From positions 1-6,203 of the forward strand of contig CAJUGZ010000258.1 of NCBI GenBank assembly GCA_910585855.1: a DNA stretch of 6,203 bases. The letters run 5' to 3'. This document shows positions 1 to 6,041 of the stretch, one piece after another; the stretch's first letter is position 1; every line of letters begins with the position of its first letter. The notes under the pieces are model-generated. The model was not told the DNA's origin and searched no databases. It was given only the letters and a program-made list of their open reading frames with translations. The position numbers were made by a program, and so were the translations under genes. This stretch comes from an uncultured Lachnospiraceae bacterium. GTDB taxonomy: Bacteria > Bacillota_A > Clostridia > Lachnospirales > Lachnospiraceae.

Positions 1-68
1 GTCTTAGAACTTCTTGCTTTTTGGAAACCGGAACAGCAGACTGCCCACCGTTTTCACATCTGGCGTCC
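1..68 (+). repeat. Left arm of an inverted dispersed repeat
   Basis: Positions 1-68 match the reverse complement of 5974-6041, pairing base i with base 6042-i. Positions 1-55 and 58-68 are identical; only 56 and 57 differ, and identity ends at 69. The repeat probably extends to the left, because the right copy is followed by a further structured stretch that would lie before position 1. The segment ends about 35 bp upstream of the -35 element of the yicC operon. The genes between the arms are core operon genes, so this is better read as two copies of a dispersed repeat than as the ends of one transposon. No transposase gene or recombinase site was seen. Confidence 0.9.
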
Positions 69-103
69 GATTTATGATTTATTAAAGATGCCAAAATTCC
101 CGG

Positions 104-132
104 TTGACTTGTCTTTTTGGGTGCTTTATAAT
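104..132 (+). promoter_or_regulatory. Sigma-A promoter of the yicC-remA-gmk-rpoZ operon
   Basis: TTGACT (104-109) and TATAAT (127-132) are separated by exactly 17 nt, one mismatch from the full sigma-A consensus. Transcription would begin near 139, giving a leader of about 67 nt before the yicC ATG at 206. That leader contains a weak bulged hairpin (150-153 and 155-157 with 163-169) without a T-tract. No other convincing promoter was seen between this one and the folT riboswitch, so it probably serves at least four genes. Confidence 0.85.
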
Positions 133-205
133 AGGGTATTAGGTGTATAGTCTGTTTTTTGTAAAAGACGATGGGAAAGAAAAAAAGGGCGGATTGGAGC
201 ATTTT

Positions 206-1084
206 ATGATAAAAAGTATGACAGGGTTTGGACGCTGCGAATTAAATGATGGACAGCGTAAGATAACAGTAGAGATAAAGTCAGTAAACCATCGGTTTTT
301 GGATATGACAATTAAAATACCAAAGAAACTGAATTTTTTTGAGGCAAATATACGAACGCTATTAAAGAAGTATATTCAGCGAGGAAAAATAGATGTATTT
401 ATTTTATATGAAGATTTGACGGAACATACCAGTGTATTGAAATATAATCAGGAATTGGCAAAGGAATATTGGTTATACTTTGAAAAGATGGCAAATCAAT
501 TTCGAATTGTAAATAATGTAACGGTTGTTGATTTGGCGAAATTTCCAGAAGTGTTTACAATGGAGGAGCAGGAAATTGATGAAGAAAGTCTTTGGACTCG
601 CTTAGAGGAGGCGATAACAGAGGCGGCTGTCAAGTTAGTGGAGGCAAGAAACAGAGAAGGTGAAAATTTAAAACAGGATATGCTGATGAAATTAGACGGG
701 ATGTTAGATCATGTAAATTATATAGAAGAGCGTTCTCCAGAACTGATAGCGGAGTATCAAATCAATTTAAAGAATAAAGTAAAAGAACTTTTAGATGGTG
801 TACAGCCAGACGATGCCAGAATTATAACAGAAGTAACGATTTATGCAGATAAAATCTGTGTAGATGAAGAAGTGGTGAGATTAAAAAGCCATATTCAGAA
901 TGTAAAAAAGATTTTAAGTGAGCAGGAAGGAGTCGGCAGAAAGTTAGACTTTATGGCACAGGAGATGAATCGGGAGGCAAATACGATTCTTTCAAAATCA
1001 AATGATATGGAGATTACAAACCGAGCGATTGAATTAAAAACTGAGATTGAGAAGATACGGGAACAGATACAAAATATTGAGTAG
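206..1084 (+). CDS. yicC: YicC/YloC family endoribonuclease
   Basis: The 292-residue product has the family's usual length and opens with the hallmark MIKSMTGFGR. The YicC-like N-terminal domain covers roughly residues 1-155. The C-terminal DUF1732 region carries the conserved segment beginning GRKLDFMAQEMNREAN at about residue 244 and ends EKIREQIQNIE, typical of the family. E. coli YicC and B. subtilis YloC are reported endoribonucleases; the role in this organism is inferred. The ATG at 206 is preferred because GGAG lies at 196-199 with a 6-nt spacer and the family N-terminus starts there. An in-frame GTG at 143 would add 21 unrelated residues and lies almost at the predicted transcription start. 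It is the first gene of the operon and cytoplasmic, with no signal peptide or membrane segment. Confidence 0.93.
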   Translation: MIKSMTGFGRCELNDGQRKITVEIKSVNHRFLDMTIKIPKKLNFFEANIRTLLKKYIQRGKIDVFILYEDLTEHTSVLKYNQELAKEYWLYFEKMANQFRIVNNVTVVDLAKFPEVFTMEEQEIDEESLWTRLEEAITEAAVKLVEARNREGENLKQDMLMKLDGMLDHVNYIEERSPELIAEYQINLKNKVKELLDGVQPDDARIITEVTIYADKICVDEEVVRLKSHIQNVKKILSEQEGVGRKLDFMAQEMNREANTILSKSNDMEITNRAIELKTEIEKIREQIQNIE

Positions 1085-1105
1085 GAACAGGCAGGGGAAA
1101 TAGGA

Positions 1106-1417
1106 ATGTTAATCAATATAGGTTATGGAAATGTGGTAAACTCCAATAAAGTTGTTGCAATCGTAAGCCCGGATGCTGCTCCTATTAAACGTTTGGTTCA
1201 GGCAGCAAAGGAAAATAAGACAGCAGTGGATGCTACACAGGGAAGAAAGACAAAATCGGTTATTATTACAGATAATCATGTGATTTTATCTGCACTGCTG
1301 CCAGATACGATAGCAGGCAGATTTTATCCTGAGAAAGGATATTCAGACAGTTTATATCCAGAGAAAAACAATATGGATACGGAAAAGAATACTGCAGAAA
1401 AGAGAGGAACTATATGA
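1106..1417 (+). CDS. remA: RemA-family DNA-binding regulator (DUF370)
   Basis: Residues 1-73 match the RemA/DUF370 family: the start LINIGYGNVVNSNKVVAIVS, then SPDAAPIKRL, DATQGRKTKSVIIT and DNHVILSALLPDTIAGRF. In B. subtilis RemA binds DNA and activates biofilm matrix genes; in clostridia its targets are largely unknown, so only the family is assigned here. At 103 residues it exceeds the usual 85-90 because of a charged tail (74-103) in which YPEK occurs twice, at 74-77 and 84-87. GGGG at 1094-1097 gives a ribosome binding site 8 nt before the ATG. Its stop overlaps the gmk start in an ATGA arrangement, which suggests translational coupling. The position between yicC and gmk is the standard Bacillota arrangement. 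Confidence 0.92.
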   Translation: MLINIGYGNVVNSNKVVAIVSPDAAPIKRLVQAAKENKTAVDATQGRKTKSVIITDNHVILSALLPDTIAGRFYPEKGYSDSLYPEKNNMDTEKNTAEKRGTI

Positions 1418-2049
1418 ACGAAAAAGGGATTTTAGTGGTAGTGTCCGGCTTTGCTGGATCAGGAAAAGGAACTTTGATGAAGGCATTGTTAAATCAGTAT
1501 GAAAATTATGCATTGTCAGTATCTGCAACCACCAGAAATCCAAGACCGGGTGAAGCAGAAGGAAGAGAGTATTTTTTTAAAACAACAGAGCAATTTGAGG
1601 AAATGATTCGTCAGGGAGCTTTTGTGGAGTATGCAAAATATGTAAATCACTATTACGGAACACCAAAGGCATATGTGGAAGAACAGCTTGCTGCTGGAAA
1701 GGATGTGATTTTAGAGATAGAGATTCAGGGCGCACTTCAGATAAAAGAAAAATTTCCAGAAACCCTGCTTTTGTTTATAACTCCGCCAAGTGCAGAAGTT
1801 TTATATCAAAGATTGACCGGAAGGGGAACAGAAGATCAAAAAACGATTGCACTTCGTATGGAGAGGGCAAGGGAGGAAGCAGAGATGATTCCTCGATATG
1901 ACTATTTGATTGTAAATGACAGGTTGGAGGTATGTACAGCACAGATACATTCCATTATACAAGGAGAACATGCCAGAACGATTAGAAAGAAAGAACTGAT
2001 TTGTACCATGAAAGAAGATTTGGTTCACTTTTTGGAAGGAGAGAGATAG
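1414..2049 (+). CDS. gmk: Guanylate kinase
   Basis: Cytoplasmic guanylate kinase, which phosphorylates GMP or dGMP to the diphosphate using ATP in purine nucleotide synthesis and salvage. The 211 residues fit the family. The P-loop GFAGSGKGT is at 12-20. The GMP-binding segment SATTRNPRPGEAEGREYFF is at 37-55 and EYAKYVNHYYGTP at 72-84, with EIEIQGA at 101-107 before the second half of the core. The lid-type RLTGRGTED and the following R.ERAREE helix are also present. The bacterial P-loop more often reads GPSGxGKGT; here it has FA in place of PS, a tolerated variation. AGAGG at 1403-1407 is the ribosome binding site. The gene overlaps remA by 4 nt and ends 1 nt before rpoZ. Confidence 0.97.
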   Translation: MNEKGILVVVSGFAGSGKGTLMKALLNQYENYALSVSATTRNPRPGEAEGREYFFKTTEQFEEMIRQGAFVEYAKYVNHYYGTPKAYVEEQLAAGKDVILEIEIQGALQIKEKFPETLLLFITPPSAEVLYQRLTGRGTEDQKTIALRMERAREEAEMIPRYDYLIVNDRLEVCTAQIHSIIQGEHARTIRKKELICTMKEDLVHFLEGER

Positions 2050-2050
2050 T

Positions 2051-2317
2051 ATGTTGCATCCATCTTATGCAGATTTAATAGAAGTGGTAAATAGTGGAGT
2101 AGAGGAAGGAGAAGAGCCGATTGTCAATAGTCGTTATTCGATTGTACTGGCAGCGGCAAAGCGGGCAAGACAGATTATCAGTGAAAAAAAACAGCAAGAA
2201 TCAACGACATCTGCATCTAATAAAGGAAAAGGAAAAAAGCCGCTTTCGATTGCAGTAGAAGAGATTTATGAAGGAAAAGTAAAGATATTTGGTGGAAATG
2301 AAGAGTCGGAAGAATAG
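2051..2317 (+). CDS. rpoZ: DNA-directed RNA polymerase omega subunit
   Basis: The 88-residue omega subunit helps beta-prime fold and assemble into RNA polymerase. It shows the clostridial omega pattern MLHPSYADLIEVVNS, then NSRYSIVLAAAKRARQII (residues 26-43) and the C-terminal KKPLSIAVEEIYEGKVKI (62-79). The conserved halves are joined by a polar low-complexity linker at about 44-61 (K, Q, S, T, G), the part that varies most between species. The ATG at 2051 lies 1 nt after the gmk stop, with AAGGAG at 2036-2041 inside the end of gmk, so it is probably translationally coupled. It is the last gene of the tight operon; no T-rich terminator hairpin follows it directly. Confidence 0.95.
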   Translation: MLHPSYADLIEVVNSGVEEGEEPIVNSRYSIVLAAAKRARQIISEKKQQESTTSASNKGKGKKPLSIAVEEIYEGKVKIFGGNEESEE

Positions 2318-2350
2318 GAATAAAAAAGAATATTAGACAGAAAATAAGAG

Positions 2351-2449
2351 AGCAGAGTAGAATTTGGTGCGTTAAGAGCCGAGCGGACGGGGAGTTGCCG
2401 CTCGGACGAAAAGAGCAATCTTGCGGTATCAAATTCGCATCCCGCTGCT
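2351..2449 (+). promoter_or_regulatory. Tetrahydrofolate (THF) riboswitch, class I
   Basis: The segment matches the folate riboswitch in conserved sequence and fold. P1 is AGCAG (2351-2355) with CTGCT (2445-2449). P2 is AATTTG (2361-2366) with CAAATT (2430-2435). P3 is CCGAGCGG (2379-2386) with CCGCTCGG (2398-2405). A short hairpin AAGA/TCTT (2411-2414, 2419-2422) is closed by a GCAA tetraloop. The P3 loop GGGA (2390-2393) can pair with TCCC (2440-2443), reproducing the pseudoknot known from solved THF riboswitches. The conserved blocks AGAGTAG, GCGTTAAG (2369-2376), ACGAA, GCGGT (2423-2427) and GCATCC are all visible. It lies directly upstream of a folate transporter gene, the typical context. 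Reduced folate is expected to lower folT expression. Confidence 0.93.
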
Positions 2450-2508
2450 ACATAACTTAGGGAAAACAGACCTCTTTATGTAGTAAAAGGAAACGACTGC
2501 AAAGGAGG
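2448..2508 (+). promoter_or_regulatory. Candidate expression platform and folT ribosome binding site
   Basis: CTACATAA (2448-2455) is complementary to TTATGTAG (2476-2483) and shares two bases with the 3' strand of riboswitch P1. CCTCTTT (2471-2477) can pair over seven contiguous positions, one of them G-T, with AAGGAGG (2502-2508), the Shine-Dalgarno of folT 8 nt before the ATG. It shares two bases with the first hairpin. This suggests translational control: a hairpin competing with P1 keeps the anti-Shine-Dalgarno occupied when ligand is absent. The overlaps are only 2 nt, so the two states may not be strictly exclusive. No T-tract terminator is present between aptamer and gene, which argues for translational rather than transcriptional control. 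Confidence 0.6.
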
Positions 2509-2516
2509 TTATATTT

Positions 2517-3116
2517 ATGCAAAAAATTTGGACTATTTGGAAACAAGAGATACAATCTCTTCCTAAAAATATAAAATATTCTGCACAGGAGCTGAAAGAT
2601 CTGCGTAAACTGGTATTTTGCGGGTTAATGGCAGCACTTGCTATTATTTTAAGTGCCACAACAACAATAAAGTTAGGTCCTTATCTGCGCATTGGATTTT
2701 CCGGCTATCCAAACCGTATTGTGGAGTATCTGTTAGGACCGGTAACAGGGATGCTGTTTGGCGGTGTATTAGATATCCTAAAATATTTTTTATCAGATGG
2801 AGAAGGAATGTTTTTTTGGGGTTATACATTAAATCCTATGCTTGCCGGAGTGATTGTTGGAGTTTTACTGTATCGAAAGCCATTAAAACTTTGGCGGATT
2901 GTATTGGCAGAGTTTTTATTGAAGATGTTTATTAATGTAGGTCTGGGAACACTATGGTCTTCTATGCTCTATGGTTATGGATTTATGGCAATTCTTCCAG
3001 CACGGTTTTTAAAGAATTTGATTCAGTGGCCAGTAGATTCTGCGCTGTTGTTTGTAATTCTTCAGACGGTTTCGAAGACAGTAAAGCGTGCTTGGAGCGA
3101 TATGCCTTCGGTGTAA
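2517..3116 (+). CDS. folT: Folate ECF transporter S-component FolT
   Basis: This 199-residue integral membrane protein is the substrate-binding S-component of a folate energy-coupling-factor transporter. It would work with the shared EcfA/EcfA'/EcfT module, which is not in this window. After a soluble N-terminus (about 1-30) come several hydrophobic segments, starting at LVFCGLMAALAIILS and including TGMLFGGVLDILKYFL, NPMLAGVIVGVLLY and a final SALLFVILQTV. The family-typical features are LRIGFSGYPNRIVEYLLGP after the first helix and PARFLKNLIQWPVD before the last, where the R..KN motif resembles the conserved signature of FolT proteins. A THF riboswitch upstream independently supports folate as the substrate. 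AAAGGAGG (2501-2508) fixes the start. The last 134 bp overlap the convergent regulator gene. Confidence 0.93.
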   Translation: MQKIWTIWKQEIQSLPKNIKYSAQELKDLRKLVFCGLMAALAIILSATTTIKLGPYLRIGFSGYPNRIVEYLLGPVTGMLFGGVLDILKYFLSDGEGMFFWGYTLNPMLAGVIVGVLLYRKPLKLWRIVLAEFLLKMFINVGLGTLWSSMLYGYGFMAILPARFLKNLIQWPVDSALLFVILQTVSKTVKRAWSDMPSV

Positions 3117-3867
3117 GATGACAAAATTCTTCAAAAGCACGGAAGAAGGTACGAGTGCTTGAAAAGCCGGATTCATAGGCAATTTCTGTAATAGAAAGCG
3201 AAGTAGAGGTCAGCAGTGCTTTTGATAGTTCCACACGCTTACCAGACAAATAGGCAGTATAGGAAGTATGTAGTTTATCCGAAAAAATATGAGATAAATA
3301 AAATTTACTTACACCAAGTGCTTTTGCGACCTGTTCAAGCGAAAGTGCTTCCGTGTAGTGAGCATCAATATAAGTTAAAAGCTGCTGACTTAGATTCATT
3401 TCTGCATTTGGAGCAAATGGTTTCAAATTCAAACTTTCTAAGATTTCTGTAATAACAATAGTCAAATAGCCTTTTAGCAGTCTGGGGTCATGTTGGTCAA
3501 AAGAAAGTGTTTTTAAGCGTGCTATGGCATCCTGTGCATCCTGAGAAATTTGGGCTGCAGGAATAATCGGCGTTTCCGGGCGAAAATCTGTAAATTCATT
3601 AATAAAGTCATTCATAAAATCAAGAGAAAAAATACATAAAAGAATATCGCTTTGTTCTGGAGTCTGGAAACGATGGATGCAGTTTGGAAAAGCGATAGAA
3701 CAATCTCCCGGATACATAGGACGGGTATAGTCATCAATACTGATAGAAATTTGACCGGAAAGAACATAGGCAAACTCCACCTCTTTATGCAAATGAGCAG
3801 GATAGGAATTATTATGAGAGATATAGAGGCGGAGATTTTCAAGGCGGTTTTGGTAAAAAATACTCAT
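2983..3867 (-). CDS. AraC/XylS-family transcriptional regulator
   Basis: The 294-residue protein has an N-terminal cupin-like sensor domain (about 10-140, with H25 and H27 in the AHLHKEVEF motif and H65). Its C-terminal AraC DNA-binding domain has two helix-turn-helix units at about 175-196 (LSLEQVAKALGVSKFYLSHI) and 225-246 (ITEIAYESGFSSTRTFFRAF), ending in the usual LTPKAYR at 251-257. It probably controls the divergent ankyrin-GH43 gene in response to a sugar, and possibly itself. AAAGGAG (complement of 3874-3880), 6 nt before the ATG, sets the start. Unusually, the protein continues 37 residues past LTPKAYR. From residue 251 onward it is encoded antisense to the end of folT, with the stop well inside that gene. 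No transmembrane segment was seen. The effector is unknown. Confidence 0.92.
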   Translation of the reverse strand: MSIFYQNRLENLRLYISHNNSYPAHLHKEVEFAYVLSGQISISIDDYTRPMYPGDCSIAFPNCIHRFQTPEQSDILLCIFSLDFMNDFINEFTDFRPETPIIPAAQISQDAQDAIARLKTLSFDQHDPRLLKGYLTIVITEILESLNLKPFAPNAEMNLSQQLLTYIDAHYTEALSLEQVAKALGVSKFYLSHIFSDKLHTSYTAYLSGKRVELSKALLTSTSLSITEIAYESGFSSTRTFFRAFEEFCHLTPKAYRSKHALLSSKPSEELQTTAQNLLATESNSLKTVLEELP

Positions 3868-3920
3868 ATAGAACTCCTTTCGCTTCTTTTTATTTTTTAT
3901 CGGTTAAAATTATTTTTTTT

Positions 3921-3955
3921 ATTATAGGAAGAAACGGCTATCTTATTAGATAAGA
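3921..3955 (-). promoter_or_regulatory. Candidate araC-type gene promoter with upstream dyad
   Basis: On the minus strand a perfect TATAAT (complement of 3921-3926) lies about 54 nt before the regulator's start codon. No good -35 sits at 16-18 nt spacing; the closest bases read CTAATA at 17 nt. Where the -35 should be there is a perfect 6-bp dyad, TCTTAT-TAG-ATAAGA (3941-3955). It could be an operator or activator site for this weak promoter. The -10 match is seen directly; the regulatory role is inference, and in AT-rich DNA a 6-bp dyad can arise by chance. Confidence 0.45.
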
Positions 3956-3961
3956 GCAATT

Positions 3962-3990
3962 TTTGGCATAAAGTGTGGCAGATTTGGCAT
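3962..3990 (+). promoter_or_regulatory. Direct repeat TTTGGCAT x2 with 21-bp period: candidate AraC-type operator
   Basis: TTTGGCAT occurs at 3962-3969 and again at 3983-3990, exactly 21 bp apart start to start, about two helical turns. A partial third unit TGGCA lies between them at 3976-3980. AraC-family dimers classically bind two direct half-sites spaced about 21 bp, with the proximal one touching the promoter -35. Here the second unit contains the TTGGCA -35 of the GH43 promoter (3984-3989). This fits activation of the enzyme gene by the adjacent regulator. Binding itself is inferred. Confidence 0.6.
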
Positions 3991-4017
3991 GACAATTAGA
4001 GGAAGATATAGTATGAT
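3984..4017 (+). promoter_or_regulatory. Two overlapping sigma-A-like promoters for the ankyrin-GH43 gene
   Basis: TTGGCA (3984-3989) and TATAGT (4007-4012) are 17 nt apart. ATGACA (3989-3994) and TATGAT (4012-4017) are also 17 nt apart. Each hexamer differs from consensus at one position. Transcription would start near 4019-4024, giving a leader of about 26-31 nt before the ATG at 4050. The -35 region overlaps the proximal candidate operator repeat. Which of the two is used cannot be told from sequence. Confidence 0.6.
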
Positions 4018-4049
4018 AGAATTATCAGAAAAGAAAGGATGTGGATAAG

Positions 4050-5963
4050 ATGAATTTGGAAATTGCAGTAAAAGAACAGAATCTTTCTGAAATGATTCGA
4101 ATTTTGACAGAAGATCCGCCAAGTGTGGATGGAGTGATTGATGGTCTTTGGATTCCGTTTTATGTTGCAAGACTTGGAAATGAAGAGATGTTTCGCTATA
4201 TTGTAGAGTATTCTAGAGCGAGTTTTAATGTAATGGATGAGAAAAACCGGGATGTTCTTCACTATGGAACGGAATCAGGAAATCTTTCTCTGGTTCGGTA
4301 TCTGGTAGAAAAAGTGGGAATGTCGCCTGTGCGGGGAGATGTAGATCTGGTTACTCCGTTTGATTTGGCACATCAGATGGGATATTTAGAGATAGAACGT
4401 TATTTTGAAGAGGTTTGTCAGGCAAAACTTTGCGAGATGTATCGAAATCCGATTCTTACAGGGATGCACCCCGATCCTTCGATTGTGCGGGTAGGGGAAG
4501 ATTATTATATGGTGAATTCTTCTTTTATTTATTTTCCATGTATTCCGATTTCACATTCTAGAGATTTGATTCATTGGGAAGTGATAGGACATGCTATTAC
4601 GAATCCAGAATGGGCAAAACTGCAGGAATTAGAAGGGGGAAGGGGATATTGGGCACCGGATATTTCTTATTATGAGGGAAAGTTTTATATTACAGCGACT
4701 TATCGTCTGAATGATACAGGAACAGTTTATCGAAAGCAGATGGTGACATCTTCGGAAAGACCAGAAGGACCATACTGTGAACCTGTTTTTTTGGATGAGG
4801 ATGGAATTGATCCTTCTATTTTTACGGATGAGGATGGAAAGCGGTATATGATTTTAAATCGGGGTGCTAGGATTTTTGAAATCAGCCCGGATGGAAAGAA
4901 GCAGATTTCCAAGGCAAAACTGCTTTATTATGGGCATCAAAAGCGTGCGCCGGAGGGTTCTCATCTTTTAAAGAAAGACGGCTATTATTATCTGTTTCAG
5001 GCAGAAGGAGGTACTGGACCGGGGCATCGGATTTCTGTATCCCGCTCAAGAACATTATTTGGCAATTATGAGCCTTGCCCATATAACCCGATTATGCGTC
5101 AGACAGATGAAAAGGCGGGGATTCAGCGATGCGGACATGGAAAGCCGGTGCAGACAACAAACGGGGAGTGGTATATGGTCTATCTCTGCGGACGCCAGAT
5201 TGACGGAAAATACAGTATGCTTGGCAGAGAAACGGCATTAGATCCGATTACTTGGAATTCAGACGGATGGCCTATGGTAAATAATCTGCAAGGCCCAAGT
5301 GTGCTGCAGAAAAAACCGAATTTAGAAGAAGTGCTTGTACCAGAAGAAAAGGATGATTTTTCAAAGGGAGTTCTTAGTACACAGTGGGTATCGCCTAGAG
5401 CACCGGAAGAGGGAGCATTTACTTTTAAGGATGGATATTTGCTGGTATTAGGAAGCAGAGAGCCGCTGTCTACTATGTATGCAAGAAATCTTTTGGTGCG
5501 CAGACAGTGTCATTTTCGGTTTGTATTTCGGGCGGAGGTAAAAGTGCCCAAATTGTATGGGAAGCAGGATTTAGGGATCACTTGCTATTATGATGAAAAT
5601 ACATATCTTACTTATGGAATTTCAAAACAGGATGGACAATATCGAATTTGTGTGGTAGAACATATAGGGGATGATACGATTTGTGCATCGGAACAGGAAG
5701 TTGAGGTTTTAGCCGGAGATAGATTGGAGCTTTGTGTTGATACAAAGTATTTAAAGCGGACATTTTCGTTTCGAAATTTGACGAAAGAGGAGCAGAAGTA
5801 TACAGAGAGTAAGATATTGGAGAATGTTTATTATCTTTGTGATGAGGGGATTCGCAGAGGAAAGCGGTTTACTGGTGCTATGGTGGGGATTTATGCTTAT
5901 TCTGGAAAAGAGGAAAATCGGCTGGTTGGGATGTTTCGAAATATGAATTATATGCCTAAATAA
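4050..5963 (+). CDS. Cytoplasmic ankyrin-repeat/GH43 glycosidase fusion (probable beta-xylosidase or arabinofuranosidase)
   Basis: The 637-residue protein has three parts. Residues 1-125 hold about three ankyrin-like repeats, for example the stretch at 63-96 with HYGTESGNLSLVRYLVE and the one at 98-121 with TPFDLAHQMGYLEI. Residues 132-425 form a GH43 five-bladed propeller: NPILTGMHPDPSI with the candidate base D142, then GYWAPDISYYEGKFYITA, DEDGIDPSIFTDEDG with D254 as pKa modulator, RAPEGSH with E302 as general acid, and active-site H363 in CGHGKP. Residues 435-637 resemble the beta-xylosidase C-terminal beta-sandwich (GH43_C2). There is no signal peptide, so it would act on imported oligosaccharides; the exact specificity is open. 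ATG 4050 is chosen because AAAGGA (4034-4039) is 10 nt upstream, whereas the in-frame GTG at 4041 leaves only 1 nt. The divergent AraC gene is the likely regulator. Confidence 0.9.
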   Translation: MNLEIAVKEQNLSEMIRILTEDPPSVDGVIDGLWIPFYVARLGNEEMFRYIVEYSRASFNVMDEKNRDVLHYGTESGNLSLVRYLVEKVGMSPVRGDVDLVTPFDLAHQMGYLEIERYFEEVCQAKLCEMYRNPILTGMHPDPSIVRVGEDYYMVNSSFIYFPCIPISHSRDLIHWEVIGHAITNPEWAKLQELEGGRGYWAPDISYYEGKFYITATYRLNDTGTVYRKQMVTSSERPEGPYCEPVFLDEDGIDPSIFTDEDGKRYMILNRGARIFEISPDGKKQISKAKLLYYGHQKRAPEGSHLLKKDGYYYLFQAEGGTGPGHRISVSRSRTLFGNYEPCPYNPIMRQTDEKAGIQRCGHGKPVQTTNGEWYMVYLCGRQIDGKYSMLGRETALDPITWNSDGWPMVNNLQGPSVLQKKPNLEEVLVPEEKDDFSKGVLSTQWVSPRAPEEGAFTFKDGYLLVLGSREPLSTMYARNLLVRRQCHFRFVFRAEVKVPKLYGKQDLGITCYYDENTYLTYGISKQDGQYRICVVEHIGDDTICASEQEVEVLAGDRLELCVDTKYLKRTFSFRNLTKEEQKYTESKILENVYYLCDEGIRRGKRFTGAMVGIYAYSGKEENRLVGMFRNMNYMPK

Positions 5964-5973
5964 TGTCTGGGGA

Positions 5974-6041
5974 GGACGCCAGATTCGAAAACGGTGGGCA
6001 GTCTGCTGTTCCGGTTTCCAAAAAGCAAGAAGTTCTAAGAC
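5974..6041 (-). repeat. Right arm of the inverted dispersed repeat
   Basis: This is the reverse-complement copy of 1-68, with differences only opposite positions 56 and 57. It begins 10 nt after the stop codon of the GH43 gene. Both orientations have open frames across the arm, and several of these frames give cysteine- or tryptophan-containing peptides. None has a ribosome binding site or a recognisable domain, so I do not call a gene. Just before it, GTCTGG (5965-5970) can pair with CCAGAT (5979-5984), but no T-tract follows. Confidence 0.9.

Noticed and set aside
143..205. In-frame GTG at 143 as the yicC start
   Set aside because: It lies about 4 nt from the predicted transcription start, has no ribosome binding site, and adds residues absent from the family; ATG 206 has GGAG at good spacing and the MIKSMTGFGR start.
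2318..2350. A separate promoter between rpoZ and the THF riboswitch
   Set aside because: The stretch is A-rich, but I found no -35/-10 pair with acceptable spacing, so read-through from the upstream operon cannot be excluded.
3135..3160. AAGCAC...GTGCTT hairpin after folT as a terminator
   Set aside because: The loop is 14 nt, there is no T-tract in either direction, and the bases encode the second helix-turn-helix region of the AraC-type regulator.
4041..4049. In-frame GTG at 4041 as the ankyrin-GH43 start
   Set aside because: The only Shine-Dalgarno-like sequence (4034-4039) would be 1 nt away, too close; ATG 4050 has a 10-nt spacer.
5965..5984. GTCTGG/CCAGAT hairpin just after the GH43 stop as a terminator
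   Set aside because: A stem of six pairs (one G-T) without a following T-tract; it may simply belong to the repeat boundary.
1..6041. The whole interval as a composite transposon bounded by the inverted repeats
   Set aside because: It contains core genes in their standard order (yicC-remA-gmk-rpoZ), there is no transposase or integrase, and the arms look like dispersed repeat copies.
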